From: Herbinix sp. | Lineage (GTDB): Bacteria > Bacillota > Clostridia > Lachnospirales > Lachnospiraceae | Assembly (NCBI GenBank): GCA_029239235.1 | Contig: JAQZBD010000007.1 | Coordinates: 1-38,132, forward strand | Length of the DNA stretch: 38,132 bases | Direction of reading: 5' to 3' | Shown here: one piece after another, positions 1-10,300 of the stretch | Layout of the letters: the number at the start of each line of letters is the position of its first letter | Position numbering within the stretch: position 1 is the first letter of the stretch | Notes under the pieces: generated by a model | What the model saw: the letters and a program-made list of their open reading frames with translations, nothing else | Told to the model about the DNA's origin: nothing | The model's database searches: none | Position numbers and translations under genes: made by a program

Positions 1-999
1 TTAGAATTTGGATATGGTATTATTCCACTTGCCGATACGAATCAGGGCGGTGATTTACTGGATCGTGTGGTACTGATTAGAAGACAGATTGCCTTGGAGC
101 TTGGATGTGTTGTTCCTATGATTCGCTTACGTGATAATATACAGTTAAATCCAAACCAATACATTATAAAAATTAAGGGAATTCAGGTGAGTGAGGGAGA
201 GATCCTGTTTGATCACTATATGGCTATGAATCCAGGGTATGTAGAAGAGGAAATTACCGGAATACCTACCTTTGAACCATCCTTCCATTTGCCGGCAATC
301 TGGATTACGGAAGGACAGCGGGAAAGAGCTGAAACCTTAGGCTACACTGTAGTAGATCCGCCGTCAATCATTGCAACACATTTAACAGAGGTAATTCGAG
401 CACATATCTATGAACTGCTTACCAGACAGGATGTACAGCATCTGGTTGACAATATCAAGGATTCTCATTCAACGCTTATAAGTGAGCTTGTACCTAAGTT
501 GCTTAATATTGGTGAGATTCAGAAGGTGCTTCAAAACCTGCTTCGGGAAGGGGTATCCATCCGGGATTTAGTAACTATATTTGAAACCCTGGCAGATTAC
601 GCACCTACCTCTCGTGACACAGATGTACTTACGGAGTATGCGAGACAAAGTTTGAAGCGCGCAATTTCTAATAAATATTTCCCGTCTAACGAAATGACCA
701 GCGTGGTTACCTTAGACCCCAAGGTAGAGCAGGAAATCATGGGTTCTGTAAAACAATCGGAGCAGGGAGCATTCCTTACCCTCGATCCAAGTATTACTAG
801 AGACATCATGGAGTCGGTTCAGACGGAAGTACATAAGCTAGAGGAACTTGGCAAGAATCCAATCATTATCACTTCTCCTATCGTGCGCATGTACTTTAAG
901 CGTTTAACACAGGATTACTTTAAGGATTTAATCGTAGTATCGTATAATGAAATAGACTCCAATGTTGAATTACAGTCAGTAGGGATGGTGACAGTATAG
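1..999 (+). CDS. flhA: Flagellar biosynthesis protein FlhA, C-terminal part (5' truncated by window edge)
   Basis: Frame is open from base 1 (LEFGYGIIPLADTNQGGDLLDRVVLIRRQIALELG...), typical FlhA cytoplasmic domain; followed directly by flhF. The ORF-track start at 67 is internal. Confidence 0.95.
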   Translation, partial: LEFGYGIIPLADTNQGGDLLDRVVLIRRQIALELGCVVPMIRLRDNIQLNPNQYIIKIKGIQVSEGEILFDHYMAMNPGYVEEEITGIPTFEPSFHLPAIWITEGQRERAETLGYTVVDPPSIIATHLTEVIRAHIYELLTRQDVQHLVDNIKDSHSTLISELVPKLLNIGEIQKVLQNLLREGVSIRDLVTIFETLADYAPTSRDTDVLTEYARQSLKRAISNKYFPSNEMTSVVTLDPKVEQEIMGSVKQSEQGAFLTLDPSITRDIMESVQTEVHKLEELGKNPIIITSPIVRMYFKRLTQDYFKDLIVVSYNEIDSNVELQSVGMVTV

Positions 1000-2216
1000 T
1001 GATTATCAAAAAATTTCAAGCAAATACGGAGACAGAAGCAATCCTGCTCGCGAAGGAAGAATTGGGTAAGGATGCTATTGTCATGAATATAAAGACAGTA
1101 TCTCCAAAAGGCATCCACAAGCTATTTCGTAAACCACTTGTTGAAATTACGGCTGCTGTTGACGAAAATATAACATACCGTAATGACAAGGCAAAAAATG
1201 TAATGCCGATTCAGGCAGTACCACAGCGAAAAGCGATGATGCCGGATATCATCTATGATGAGCCAATGGATAGCAGTGGCAGCCGGCTTACAGGAGATAT
1301 TCCCGCGGCTTCTTCTGCCATTGAGTTGAAGCTCAATAATTTGCAGAATCTTTTAGAAAAGCAGATGATGGAGAAAGAAAAAGAGCTGCAGGAAAAACAG
1401 GATGCCAAGACCTTGGAAACAAATAAAAATCTGGCCTGCATCCAATTAATCTATAATCAACTGGTTTCGAATGAGGTTGATGAAAAATACGCCAATCTGA
1501 TTATTTCAGAAATAGAAGGTACCTTAAAGAAGGATGCTTCCATGGACAATATTCTGGCCAGTATATATCAGAAAATCATACTTAAGCTTGGGCAGCCCAA
1601 GATGATAAGTGTGGAGGGGGCCACACCGAAGTTTATCTTCTTTATTGGGCCGACAGGGGTGGGAAAGACCACAACCATTGCAAAGATTGCTTCTAAGTTT
1701 AAGGTCAATGAGAAATTAAAGGTTGCGTTTTTAACGGCAGATACCTATCGTATCGCAGCAGTGGAGCAATTGAGAACCTATGCGAACATATTAGGGATTC
1801 CCCTTAAGGTTATCTATTCCGATGAGGAAATACGGATGGCGAAACAGGAATTTGCCGATTATGATCTGATCTTCGTGGACACAGCGGGCAGATCCCATCG
1901 TAGCAAGGAGCAAAGAGATGATATAGAGTCTCTGATTAATACGATCCCAGAAGAGGAACGTGAGATTTATCTGGTTCTAAGTGCTACTACAAAATACCTG
2001 GACTTAATTAAAATAACAGAAGCGTATTCAGAGATCATTAATTATAATCTTATCTTTACAAAGTTAGATGAAACAGGAACAATTGGGAACCTCTTCAATA
2101 TACGTATGCTAACAGAGGCACCTTTATCCTATGCTACGTTTGGACAGAATGTACCGGATGATATTTCACGGGTGGATGCTCAAAATATTGCAAAACAATT
2201 ACTGAGGGGACAGTAA
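999..2216 (+). CDS. flhF: Flagellar biosynthesis SRP-family GTPase FlhF
   Basis: SRP GTPase motifs GPTGVGKTTTIAKIA, DTAGRS, TKLDET; GTG start overlaps the flhA stop (tagtg). Confidence 0.95.
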   Translation: MIIKKFQANTETEAILLAKEELGKDAIVMNIKTVSPKGIHKLFRKPLVEITAAVDENITYRNDKAKNVMPIQAVPQRKAMMPDIIYDEPMDSSGSRLTGDIPAASSAIELKLNNLQNLLEKQMMEKEKELQEKQDAKTLETNKNLACIQLIYNQLVSNEVDEKYANLIISEIEGTLKKDASMDNILASIYQKIILKLGQPKMISVEGATPKFIFFIGPTGVGKTTTIAKIASKFKVNEKLKVAFLTADTYRIAAVEQLRTYANILGIPLKVIYSDEEIRMAKQEFADYDLIFVDTAGRSHRSKEQRDDIESLINTIPEEEREIYLVLSATTKYLDLIKITEAYSEIINYNLIFTKLDETGTIGNLFNIRMLTEAPLSYATFGQNVPDDISRVDAQNIAKQLLRGQ

Positions 2217-2277
2217 AATAGAAAAATAACTCACTTTGATTAAAAGATACCGTAGTACGGTGTCGTGGAGGCTTATA

Positions 2278-3162
2278 ATGGATCAGGCTGAAAAGTTAAG
2301 GAAGATGGTCAAGGAACAGACCGTATCAAGAAGGGTTGCCAGAGTAATTACTGTTACCAGTGGTAAGGGTGGAGTAGGTAAATCAAGTATCTCGGTGAAT
2401 CTTGCAATTGCATTAAGCCGTATTGGCAATCGAGTGATTGTACTAGATGCGGATTTTGGTTTGGCAAATGTTGAGGTTATGCTGGGCATTCGACCGCGAT
2501 ATAATCTTGCTGATCTTATGTTCAGGGGTAAGAGCTTAACGGATATTATCACAGAAGGACCGGAGAATATAGGATTTATCTCTGGTGGTTCGGGTATCCA
2601 GGAACTAACGAATTTGACGAGGGATCAGATTGTATATTTGATTCAAAAGCTAGTAGAACTGGATGAAAAAGCAGACATCATTATTGTTGATACCGGTGCT
2701 GGCATTGCGGATTCAGTGCTCGAATTTGTAGCAGCCAGCTCTGAGGTTTTGTTAGTTGCAACACCGGAACCGACATCGATTACCGATGCGTATGCATTAT
2801 TAAAAACCTTAAATCGAAAAACAGATGTATCACTTGAAGAAACGGTAATCAAGATGATCGCAAACCGGGTTGACTCCAATGAGGATGGCAAAGAATTATA
2901 TGATAAACTAAGTTTGGTGGTTAGTAAGTTTCTTGATTTCAGACTGGAGTTTTTGGGTTCGGTACCGCAGGATTCCACTGTGTCAAAAGCAGTTATGAAA
3001 CAAAAGCCTGCCCTGATGCTTTATCCAAATTCTGATTTTACCAGCTCGCTTACTTCATTTGCCCATAGTTTAAGTGAGCATACTACAAATGATGAGACAC
3101 ACAATAAAAAGGGAATAGCACAACTTTTTACTAATTTACTAAGGTCAAGAATTAGAAAATAA
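2278..3162 (+). CDS. flhG: MinD/ParA-like ATPase FlhG (YlxH)
   Basis: SGKGGVGKSSISVNLAIALSRIGNRVIVLDADFGLANVEVMLG. Start placed at ATG 2278 after tggagg rather than the ORF-track TTG at 2236. Confidence 0.92.
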   Translation: MDQAEKLRKMVKEQTVSRRVARVITVTSGKGGVGKSSISVNLAIALSRIGNRVIVLDADFGLANVEVMLGIRPRYNLADLMFRGKSLTDIITEGPENIGFISGGSGIQELTNLTRDQIVYLIQKLVELDEKADIIIVDTGAGIADSVLEFVAASSEVLLVATPEPTSITDAYALLKTLNRKTDVSLEETVIKMIANRVDSNEDGKELYDKLSLVVSKFLDFRLEFLGSVPQDSTVSKAVMKQKPALMLYPNSDFTSSLTSFAHSLSEHTTNDETHNKKGIAQLFTNLLRSRIRK

Positions 3163-3299
3163 ACAGGCAATCAAACGAAAAGCTTTCGTTGATGCCGTAC
3201 GCAGCAGGTTCATATTTTGACACCTTGTGTCAACACGAAATGAGCATGCGGACATTAAGTTTAATAGGAAGAGTTGCTACATCCTGTGGGAGGGAAGAA

Positions 3300-4064
3300 A
3301 TGCTGCGTGAAGTATTAAATTATGGTGATAAAATTGATTTAAAACCACTGAATAATTCTGGTCGCGAATTACATAATTCGAAAACTTTTGCTAGCCAATT
3401 AGTAGATTTTGTAGATTCAGACATCATTAGCATTGCAGCACCAATTATATATGGTAAAGCGTTAGTTTTGGGTATTGGAGCTAATTTCAGTTTATGCTTT
3501 TATACCAGTAAGGGATTGTACCAGGGTAATTGCGTAGTATTAAGCAATCATAAGGAAAACAATATGATTGTATCGAATGTAAAAGTAATTACAAATTTAG
3601 TAAAAATTCAGCGAAGACAATTTTACAGGCTTGAATGTATCTATGATATTGATTATCGCCTGGTAACATTGGATGAGGAATTACTTGAGAAAAGACTGAA
3701 GGTAGATGACTTCGAAAACGACAAAGAACGGGAAGAGTGTAAGAAAAACTTAAGCCAGTTTAATAAAGACTGGATACATGGTGATATTTTAGATATCAGC
3801 GGAGGTGGATTAAGGTTCTATTCCAAGTATTTACATAAGCAAGGGGATAAGCTTCGAATCAAAATAGTTGTCAGAGTTGGTAATGACACAATAAAGATGG
3901 AGCCAGAAGCACAAATTGTTGCTTCCTACAAAATTGAAAATAGGATTGGTACCTTCGAGCATCGAGTTCAATTTGTTGATATTTCTCCAAAGGATAGAGA
4001 AAACCTGATTCGTTTCATTTTTGAGCAGGAACGCCGTCTTAGAAGAAATGATAAGGAAAGGTAA
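3300..4064 (+). CDS. PilZ-domain flagellar brake protein (YcgR/MotI-like)
   Basis: Two-domain YcgR-type protein with RRQFYRLE... and DISGGGLRFYS PilZ motifs; ATG 3300 preceded by gggaggg; ORF-track start at 3189 is probably upstream read-through. Confidence 0.85.
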   Translation: MLREVLNYGDKIDLKPLNNSGRELHNSKTFASQLVDFVDSDIISIAAPIIYGKALVLGIGANFSLCFYTSKGLYQGNCVVLSNHKENNMIVSNVKVITNLVKIQRRQFYRLECIYDIDYRLVTLDEELLEKRLKVDDFENDKEREECKKNLSQFNKDWIHGDILDISGGGLRFYSKYLHKQGDKLRIKIVVRVGNDTIKMEPEAQIVASYKIENRIGTFEHRVQFVDISPKDRENLIRFIFEQERRLRRNDKER

Positions 4065-4074
4065 AAGTCGAAGA

Positions 4075-5172
4075 ATGAAGAAAAATATTTTAATAATAGA
4101 TGACTCTGCACTCATGAGAAGGGTGATTTCTGATATAATAAATGCAGACGATAGGTTTCAGGTTACTGAAGTAGCAGTTAATGGTCTGGATGGGTTGAAT
4201 TTACTGCTAAGCAGAGGCAAAGACTTTGACGCAGTTCTTCTTGATATTAATATGCCTAAAATGAATGGTTTAGAGCTGCTGGCTGAGTTGAAGAAGCGAA
4301 ACATAAAAGCGAAAGTGATTATCGTTAGCACCATTGCAACAAAGGATGCTAAGGAGACAATTTACGCATTAGAGCTTGGAGCATTTGATTTTGTAACAAA
4401 GCCGGAGAGTTATTTAGAGGTAAAGAGCAATCAATTCTCCAACAACATTTTATCCTGTTTAGCAACTGCCACTCAAGCAGATTCAGGGGTATTAAAGGAG
4501 CCAGAGGCAGCGAAGCCGGTGGCAAAGCCGGATACTCTTAAGATGGTGAGACAACTGGCTCAGAAGAGAAATCCAGTACAATTACCTCAGAATGCAACCA
4601 AACTCGTTGCTCTAGCATGCTCAACAGGAGGCCCGAAGGCGCTACATACTGTAATACCAAGTCTACCTAAGAACCTTAATGCCAGCGTACTCATCGTACA
4701 ACATATGCCGGGAGGATTTACCAAGTCACTTGCAGACCGATTGAATGAACTTAGTCAGGTCGAAGTAAAGGAAGCAGAAGATGGCGAAATGCTTCGCAAA
4801 GGAACCGTATATATTGCGAAAGGCGGTTACCAAATGAGACTGAAAAAGCAAGCGGACGGTCAGTATTATCTCGCTGTTACAAAAGAACCTGCAAGACATG
4901 GTCTATTACCCTGTGCTGATATTATGTACGAGTCTTTGGTGGATACAAATTTTGATCAAATTACCTGTGTCGTATTAACAGGTATGGGCGGTGATGGAAC
5001 CGCCGGAATAACACAACTAGGAAAAAAACAAAATATTTATGTGATTGCACAGAATGAAGAGACAAGTATCGTCTATGGAATGCCGAAGGTTGTTAGAGAT
5101 GCAGGACTTGTGGATGAAGTTGTTCCGCTGCTCGAAGTTTCTGGTGCTATTACAAGAAATGTGGGGGTATGA
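4075..5172 (+). CDS. cheB: Chemotaxis response regulator protein-glutamate methylesterase CheB
   Basis: Receiver domain (ILIIDDSALMRR, LLDINMPKMNGLELL) plus CheB catalytic domain (ACSTGGPKALHTVIPSLP, VVLTGMGGDGTAG). Start likely ATG 4075. Confidence 0.95.
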   Translation: MKKNILIIDDSALMRRVISDIINADDRFQVTEVAVNGLDGLNLLLSRGKDFDAVLLDINMPKMNGLELLAELKKRNIKAKVIIVSTIATKDAKETIYALELGAFDFVTKPESYLEVKSNQFSNNILSCLATATQADSGVLKEPEAAKPVAKPDTLKMVRQLAQKRNPVQLPQNATKLVALACSTGGPKALHTVIPSLPKNLNASVLIVQHMPGGFTKSLADRLNELSQVEVKEAEDGEMLRKGTVYIAKGGYQMRLKKQADGQYYLAVTKEPARHGLLPCADIMYESLVDTNFDQITCVVLTGMGGDGTAGITQLGKKQNIYVIAQNEETSIVYGMPKVVRDAGLVDEVVPLLEVSGAITRNVGV

Positions 5173-5175
5173 TAA

Positions 5176-7278
5176 ATGGATGTAAGTCAATATCTAGAAA
5201 TATTTATTGAAGAAGCAAAAGAGCATTTGCAAAATTTGAATGAGCATTTATTAGTATTAGAGCGTGAGCCGGAAAATGAAAATACCATCAATGAAATTTT
5301 CCGTGCAGCGCATTCCTTAAAGGGTATGTCCGGCACCATGGGTTATAAGAGAATGCAGCATTTAACTCATGATATGGAGAATGTTTTTTCCGAAATTCGA
5401 AATGGTAAGATGAAGGTATCCTCCAATCTGGTTGATGTATTATTTAAGGGGCTGGATGCACTGGAAGCATATCTTACAAATATTCAGACAGAAGCTAATG
5501 AGGGCGAGGATGACAATGAAGACATTATCACTGCATTAAATGATATCCTTAATGCAGGGCTTGGAATAGTCTCCGAACAAGGTTCTGGCGCAAGTGCGGC
5601 TGTACAGGCGGCTGAAATAAAGCCGGTGGCAGCTGAGGCTAAGTCTGACCATGGCAAGATGAAGTTTTTAGATGTTAAGATTGAAGAGCATGAGAAGAAA
5701 GCAATGGTGAAAGCAGGTACCGTTGGACTTAATGTTGTCGGTCTCACGGTATATATTCAGGAATATTGCGTGTTAAAGGGTGCAAGAGCCTTCATGGTAA
5801 ACCGTGCCCTGGAAGAATTCGGAGAGATTATTAAGCTGAATCCAAGCGCTCAGGATCTGGAAGATGAAAAATATGATTTTGAGTATTCAGCCTTTATGAT
5901 AACCAAAGAAACACCGGACAAGCTGGCAAAGCTTGCGGCGAATGTGTCTGAGGTAAAAGAGGTAGTAGCAGATTATTATAAATTATCTGAGGATGATGTA
6001 GTGGCGTTCTCCAAACAGATCAACCAGGAGGAAGTAAAAGCCGTTCAGGTTCAGGCAAGTGAAGCAGTTTCTCTAAAGTCAGGTTCTGTTGCGGCAGCGG
6101 CAAAGCAGCCGGTTAAACCTGTTGCAAACCGTTCTGTCCGTGTTGATATTGAAAAGTTAGATGTATTAATGAATCTGGTGAGCGAATTAATTATTGCTAA
6201 GAATGGTCTTGTGTCCATTAGTGACTCGAATGATACCACCTTGGATAATTCCTTCCATGAGCAGATCGAATACTTGGAAAGAGTTACAACAAACCTTCAT
6301 GAGTCTGTTATGAAAACTCGAATGGTGCCGATTGAAAGTGTTGTGAACCGTTTCCCAAGAATGATCCGAGACTTATCTAAGAAGTTAGATAAAGAAATGG
6401 AATTATATATGACCGGTGAAGAGACAGAGCTTGACCGTACAGTAATCGACGAGATTGGTGATCCTTTAATGCATTTACTTCGTAACGCGGCAGATCATGG
6501 CCTTGAGAGCAATGCGGAAAGAGCAAAAAAGGGCAAAAATCCAGTGGGTTCAATCTATCTTGATGCATACCAGGATGGCAACAATGTAGTAATTGAAGTG
6601 CGCGATGATGGCGCAGGAATTAATACAGAGAGAATAAAGTTAAAAGCAATTGAAAAAGGCAAGATTTCGGAAGAACAGGCAGCCAGGATGACGGATAAGG
6701 ATATCATTGATATCTTGTTCCAGCCAAGTTTTTCAACAGCAGAGACAGTAACGGATGTATCAGGACGCGGAGTTGGTCTTGATGTCGTAAAAACAAAAAT
6801 CGAGGCCTTGGGTGGAGAAATTGAGGCTAAAACCAAGCTTGATGAAGGTTCTAATTTTATTATCCGTTTACCATTAACCTTGGCAATTATTCAAGCCTTA
6901 ATGGTTATCATTGGTGATGAAAAATATGCACTTCCCTTAGGTAGTATTCAAACCGTTGAAGATATATTAAGTACTGAAGTGAAAGATATTCAGGGAAAAG
7001 AAGTGATTAATTTAAGAGGAAATGTTGTTCCGATCGTACGCCTCAGTAAAATTCTTGGCTGCAAAAAGCCAGAAAAAGAGCCGGAAGAGCTTCTCGTTGT
7101 TATTGTTAAAAAGGGCGAAAGACTTGCAGGAATGGTAGTGGATGAGTTGATAGGACAGCAGGAAATCGTTATTAAATCCATTGGTAAATATATCAAAAAT
7201 CATAAGATCATCAGCGGAGCTACCATTCTTGGCAATGGTGAGGTAGCGTTAATACTGGATGTCAATTCATTAGTGTAG
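5176..7278 (+). CDS. cheA: Chemotaxis histidine kinase CheA
   Basis: HPt domain (FRAAHSLKGMSGTMGY), HATPase (HLLRNAADHGLE, DDGAGI, GRGVGLDVVK), C-terminal CheW-like domain. Confidence 0.97.
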   Translation: MDVSQYLEIFIEEAKEHLQNLNEHLLVLEREPENENTINEIFRAAHSLKGMSGTMGYKRMQHLTHDMENVFSEIRNGKMKVSSNLVDVLFKGLDALEAYLTNIQTEANEGEDDNEDIITALNDILNAGLGIVSEQGSGASAAVQAAEIKPVAAEAKSDHGKMKFLDVKIEEHEKKAMVKAGTVGLNVVGLTVYIQEYCVLKGARAFMVNRALEEFGEIIKLNPSAQDLEDEKYDFEYSAFMITKETPDKLAKLAANVSEVKEVVADYYKLSEDDVVAFSKQINQEEVKAVQVQASEAVSLKSGSVAAAAKQPVKPVANRSVRVDIEKLDVLMNLVSELIIAKNGLVSISDSNDTTLDNSFHEQIEYLERVTTNLHESVMKTRMVPIESVVNRFPRMIRDLSKKLDKEMELYMTGEETELDRTVIDEIGDPLMHLLRNAADHGLESNAERAKKGKNPVGSIYLDAYQDGNNVVIEVRDDGAGINTERIKLKAIEKGKISEEQAARMTDKDIIDILFQPSFSTAETVTDVSGRGVGLDVVKTKIEALGGEIEAKTKLDEGSNFIIRLPLTLAIIQALMVIIGDEKYALPLGSIQTVEDILSTEVKDIQGKEVINLRGNVVPIVRLSKILGCKKPEKEPEELLVVIVKKGERLAGMVVDELIGQQEIVIKSIGKYIKNHKIISGATILGNGEVALILDVNSLV

Positions 7279-7287
7279 GGAGGAATT

Positions 7288-7743
7288 GTGATGGCAGCTT
7301 TAGATTCAAAGCAATATATTATTGCATATCTTAATAATCAGCCGTTTGGTATTGATATTAAATACATTGACAATATTATCGTATTGCAAAGTATAACAAG
7401 AGTCCCAAAGGCTCAGTCTTATTTTAAAGGTGTAATCAATCTGCGCGGTGAGATTGTTCCGGTTATGAGCTTAAGAAACCGGTTAGAATTACCGGAAGTG
7501 GAATACACACCAAAAGCAAGAATTATTATTGTAAGACCTGAACTACAGTCAGCTCCTGTTGGTATTATTGTGGATGAGGTAAAAGAAGTTATTACCTTGG
7601 AGTCGAGTGCAATTGAGAAGATGAATTATGATGAAAGTGATATCAAGGGCAGCTTCAGTATAGGTGTTGGTAAATACGGCAGTGAGTTGATTAATCTTTT
7701 AAATATTCCGGTAGTTATTGTTGACAAGGAAGTAGTGAGTTAG
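7288..7743 (+). CDS. cheW: Chemotaxis adaptor CheW
   Basis: CheW fold: FGIDIKYIDNIIVLQSITRVPKAQSYFKGVINLRGEIVPVM. Confidence 0.95.
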   Translation: MMAALDSKQYIIAYLNNQPFGIDIKYIDNIIVLQSITRVPKAQSYFKGVINLRGEIVPVMSLRNRLELPEVEYTPKARIIIVRPELQSAPVGIIVDEVKEVITLESSAIEKMNYDESDIKGSFSIGVGKYGSELINLLNIPVVIVDKEVVS

Positions 7744-7804
7744 TTAACGGAATGCTTATAATATGAAAGATAGTAAAATTATTAAATAATGTGAGGTGTG
7801 CGTG

Positions 7805-8425
7805 GTGTCCCAGATTAATTTAAACCAGATCGATAATATGCAATATGATGTACTAAAAGAAATAGGAAATATTGGTGCAGGGAATGCCACAACAGCTCTC
7901 TCGCAGATGATCAATTCGAAGATTGATATGAAGGTTCCGAAAGTTGATTTACTGGAATTTAAAGAGCTTTCAGATATTGTTGGTGGTGCAGAGAATATTG
8001 TAGTAGGTATATTATTTACCCTTGAAGGGCAAATTGATGGCATGATGATGTTCATGATGGACATGGGTGCGGCCAGGCATTTAGTAAATTTATTATTGGG
8101 CGGCGCTTATGGATCTGAAACGGGAAAATTTTCTGAAATGGAGCGTTCTGCTTTGAATGAGATTGGAAATATCATAGCAGGTGCATATTTGTCATCACTT
8201 TCTTCTTTAACTAATTTATTAATTACATCAAGTATTCCCTATATGGCGATTGATATGTCAGGAGCAATATTAAGCGTACCTGCCATAGAATTTGGAAAAA
8301 TTGGTGATAAGGCATTGCTGATTGAGACAGAATTCGGAGATACAGACAATGCTGTCAATGGATATTTTATATTAATTCCGACAATTGATTCCTACAGAGC
8401 TATATTATCATCCTTAGGATTATAG
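7805..8425 (+). CDS. cheC: Chemotaxis phosphatase CheC
   Basis: Two CheC phosphatase motifs: LKEIGNIGAGNATTALSQM and LNEIGNIIAGAYLSSLSSL. GTG start near 7805 (ORF track 7796). Confidence 0.93.
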   Translation: MSQINLNQIDNMQYDVLKEIGNIGAGNATTALSQMINSKIDMKVPKVDLLEFKELSDIVGGAENIVVGILFTLEGQIDGMMMFMMDMGAARHLVNLLLGGAYGSETGKFSEMERSALNEIGNIIAGAYLSSLSSLTNLLITSSIPYMAIDMSGAILSVPAIEFGKIGDKALLIETEFGDTDNAVNGYFILIPTIDSYRAILSSLGL

Positions 8426-8433
8426 GTGAATAC

Positions 8434-8919
8434 ATGAGCGAAATGATAAAGGTAGGTATGGCGGACTTAAATGTGTGTATATCGCCTAATGCAATAACCA
8501 CCCTTGGACTTGGTTCCTGTGTAGGTATTGTATTATACGATCCAATTCGGAAAATAGCTGGAATGGTTCACGTCATGCTACCAGACAGTACAAAAATTAT
8601 AAACAATGAAAATAAAGCGAAGTTCGCTGATACAGGAATTGACTTACTAATCAAACAGATGCTTGCCATCGGAGCAGAGAGACGGAGTTTAGTAGCTAAA
8701 ATTGCCGGTGGTGCTCAAATGTTCGCCTTCGGAGCTAACAATGATATGATGAGGATTGGTGACCGTAATGTGGAGGCAACCAAGCTTAAATTACAGCAGC
8801 TGGGAATCAGCTTGAAGGCGGAAGACACCGGTGCCAACTATGGTAGAACCATTGAATTTTATCCCGAGACCGGCATGTTACTTATCAAATCGGTAGGCAA
8901 AGAAAAAAAGACAATATAA
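8434..8919 (+). CDS. cheD: Chemoreceptor glutamine deamidase CheD
   Basis: TLGLGSCVGIVLYDP, GMVHVMLPDS, KIAGGAQMF motifs; next to cheC. Confidence 0.95.
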   Translation: MSEMIKVGMADLNVCISPNAITTLGLGSCVGIVLYDPIRKIAGMVHVMLPDSTKIINNENKAKFADTGIDLLIKQMLAIGAERRSLVAKIAGGAQMFAFGANNDMMRIGDRNVEATKLKLQQLGISLKAEDTGANYGRTIEFYPETGMLLIKSVGKEKKTI

Positions 8920-8953
8920 GAAGTCTCCTTCTTTCACGAATGGAGGGATAAAT

Positions 8954-9196
8954 TTGAAGGAACAATATATACCGCCATTTATAATGTTGATAGCAGCAGC
9001 TATTACAAGCATTATTAACATAATGAATCAAGTTGAAATTGTTACTGCTCTAAAACGTTTACTCCTGGTAATTATCATTTTTTATATTCTGGGATTAATT
9101 ATAAGAGCAGTAATGAAGTTGGCACTTACGAAATTTGCTGAGAAAGAACAAACAGAGGAAAAGCAGGAAGAAGAGCAACAACCGGGAGAAGAATAG
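8954..9196 (+). CDS. Small membrane protein between cheD and sigD, unknown function
   Basis: 80 aa, two hydrophobic segments and an acidic Glu/Gln-rich tail; TTG start after atggaggg. Confidence 0.7.
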   Translation: MKEQYIPPFIMLIAAAITSIINIMNQVEIVTALKRLLLVIIIFYILGLIIRAVMKLALTKFAEKEQTEEKQEEEQQPGEE

Positions 9197-9239
9197 AATA
9201 ACTTCTGTATAAAGAATTAGGTGGATTTCAGGAGGAGCT

Positions 9240-10010
9240 ATGAACGCAGACTACAAACTAAAGCTCTGGGAAGAGTATGCCAAAAAAAGAACTCCAGAAC
9301 TTCAGGAAAAAATAATAATTGAATATGCAGGATTAGTAAAATTGGTAGCAGGCCGATTAAGCATGTATTTAGGATACAACGTGGAATACGATGACTTAGT
9401 TGGTTATGGTACCTTTGGCTTAATTGATGCCATCGATAAATTCGATTATAATAAAGGTGTAAAATTTGAAACCTATGCCTCCCTTAGGATCAGAGGTGCG
9501 GTTCTGGATCAAATTCGCAAGATGGATTGGATACCCAGAAGTATTCGTCAGAAACAAAGAAAGATGGATTTAGCTTACCATAATTTAGAGGTAAAATATG
9601 GACGAGTTGCCAGTGATGAGGAAGTTGCAGTTGAATTAGAAATCTCTGTGGAGGAATTCGAAAACTGGCAGAATCAGACTAAAGTTACTAATATTATTTC
9701 TTTGGACGAATTTATGGATCAAGGCTCTGAATCGAAGGTAGAACAAAGTCTAAAAACGGATTTTGACCAGCCGGATCGGATACTGGAGAAGCAGGAACTA
9801 AAAGAGATTTTAATTAAAACCTTGGAAACTCTGACGGAAAAAGAGAAGAAGGTAATTATTCTTTATTATTATGAAGAATTAACCTTAAAAGAAATCAGTC
9901 GTATTCTGGAAGTATCAGAATCGAGGATTTCTCAATTGCACACAAAAGCTTTACAAAAGATGAAACTGCGACTTGGGAATAATAACATGGAGCTTTTCGC
10001 AGGGTATTAA
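9240..10010 (+). CDS. sigD: RNA polymerase sigma factor for flagellar operon (SigD/FliA/WhiG type)
   Basis: Sigma-28-type region 2 (VGYGTFGLIDAIDKFDYNKGVKFETYASLRIRGAVLDQIRKMDWIPRSIR) and region 4 (LTEKEKKVIILYYYEELTLKEISRILEVSESRISQLHTKAL). Confidence 0.95.
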   Translation: MNADYKLKLWEEYAKKRTPELQEKIIIEYAGLVKLVAGRLSMYLGYNVEYDDLVGYGTFGLIDAIDKFDYNKGVKFETYASLRIRGAVLDQIRKMDWIPRSIRQKQRKMDLAYHNLEVKYGRVASDEEVAVELEISVEEFENWQNQTKVTNIISLDEFMDQGSESKVEQSLKTDFDQPDRILEKQELKEILIKTLETLTEKEKKVIILYYYEELTLKEISRILEVSESRISQLHTKALQKMKLRLGNNNMELFAGY

Positions 10011-10030
10011 ATGCACTAATACAGCTTTCC

Positions 10031-10049
10031 AGACCGCAAATTGCGGTCT
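10031..10049 (+). terminator. Weak terminator-like or processing hairpin after sigD
   Basis: agaccgc-aaatt-gcggtct stem; only a short following T stretch. Confidence 0.4.
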
Positions 10050-10085
10050 TTACTACATAGCTACACCGTTTTGGGAGGCGGGAGG

Positions 10086-10273
10086 TAGTGTGAATTAAAT
10101 AGCATAATTCACATCCGGCATTGAGCAGCCTTGCGGCTGAATGACCGTTAGTGTGAATTAAAAAAATAATTCACATCCGGTATTGAGCAGCCTTGCGGCT
10201 GAATAACCGTTAGTGTGAATTAAATAGCATAATTCACATCCGGCATTGAGCAGCCTTGCGGCCAAATGATCGT
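10086..10273 (+). repeat. Three tandem units (63, 62, 63 nt), each with two hairpins
   Basis: Units start at 10086, 10149 and 10211. Each has tgtgaatta-loop-taattcaca plus a GC hairpin cggNatt-gag-cagcc-ttgc-ggctg-aatN-a-ccg (partly degraded in unit 3). Confidence 0.95.
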
Positions 10274-10300
10274 TAGGGGTTAATACGTAGGAGGAGAACT

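Noticed and set aside
10086-10273. Possible CRISPR array
   Set aside because: Units are contiguous near-identical tandem copies with no variable spacers and no cas genes nearby.
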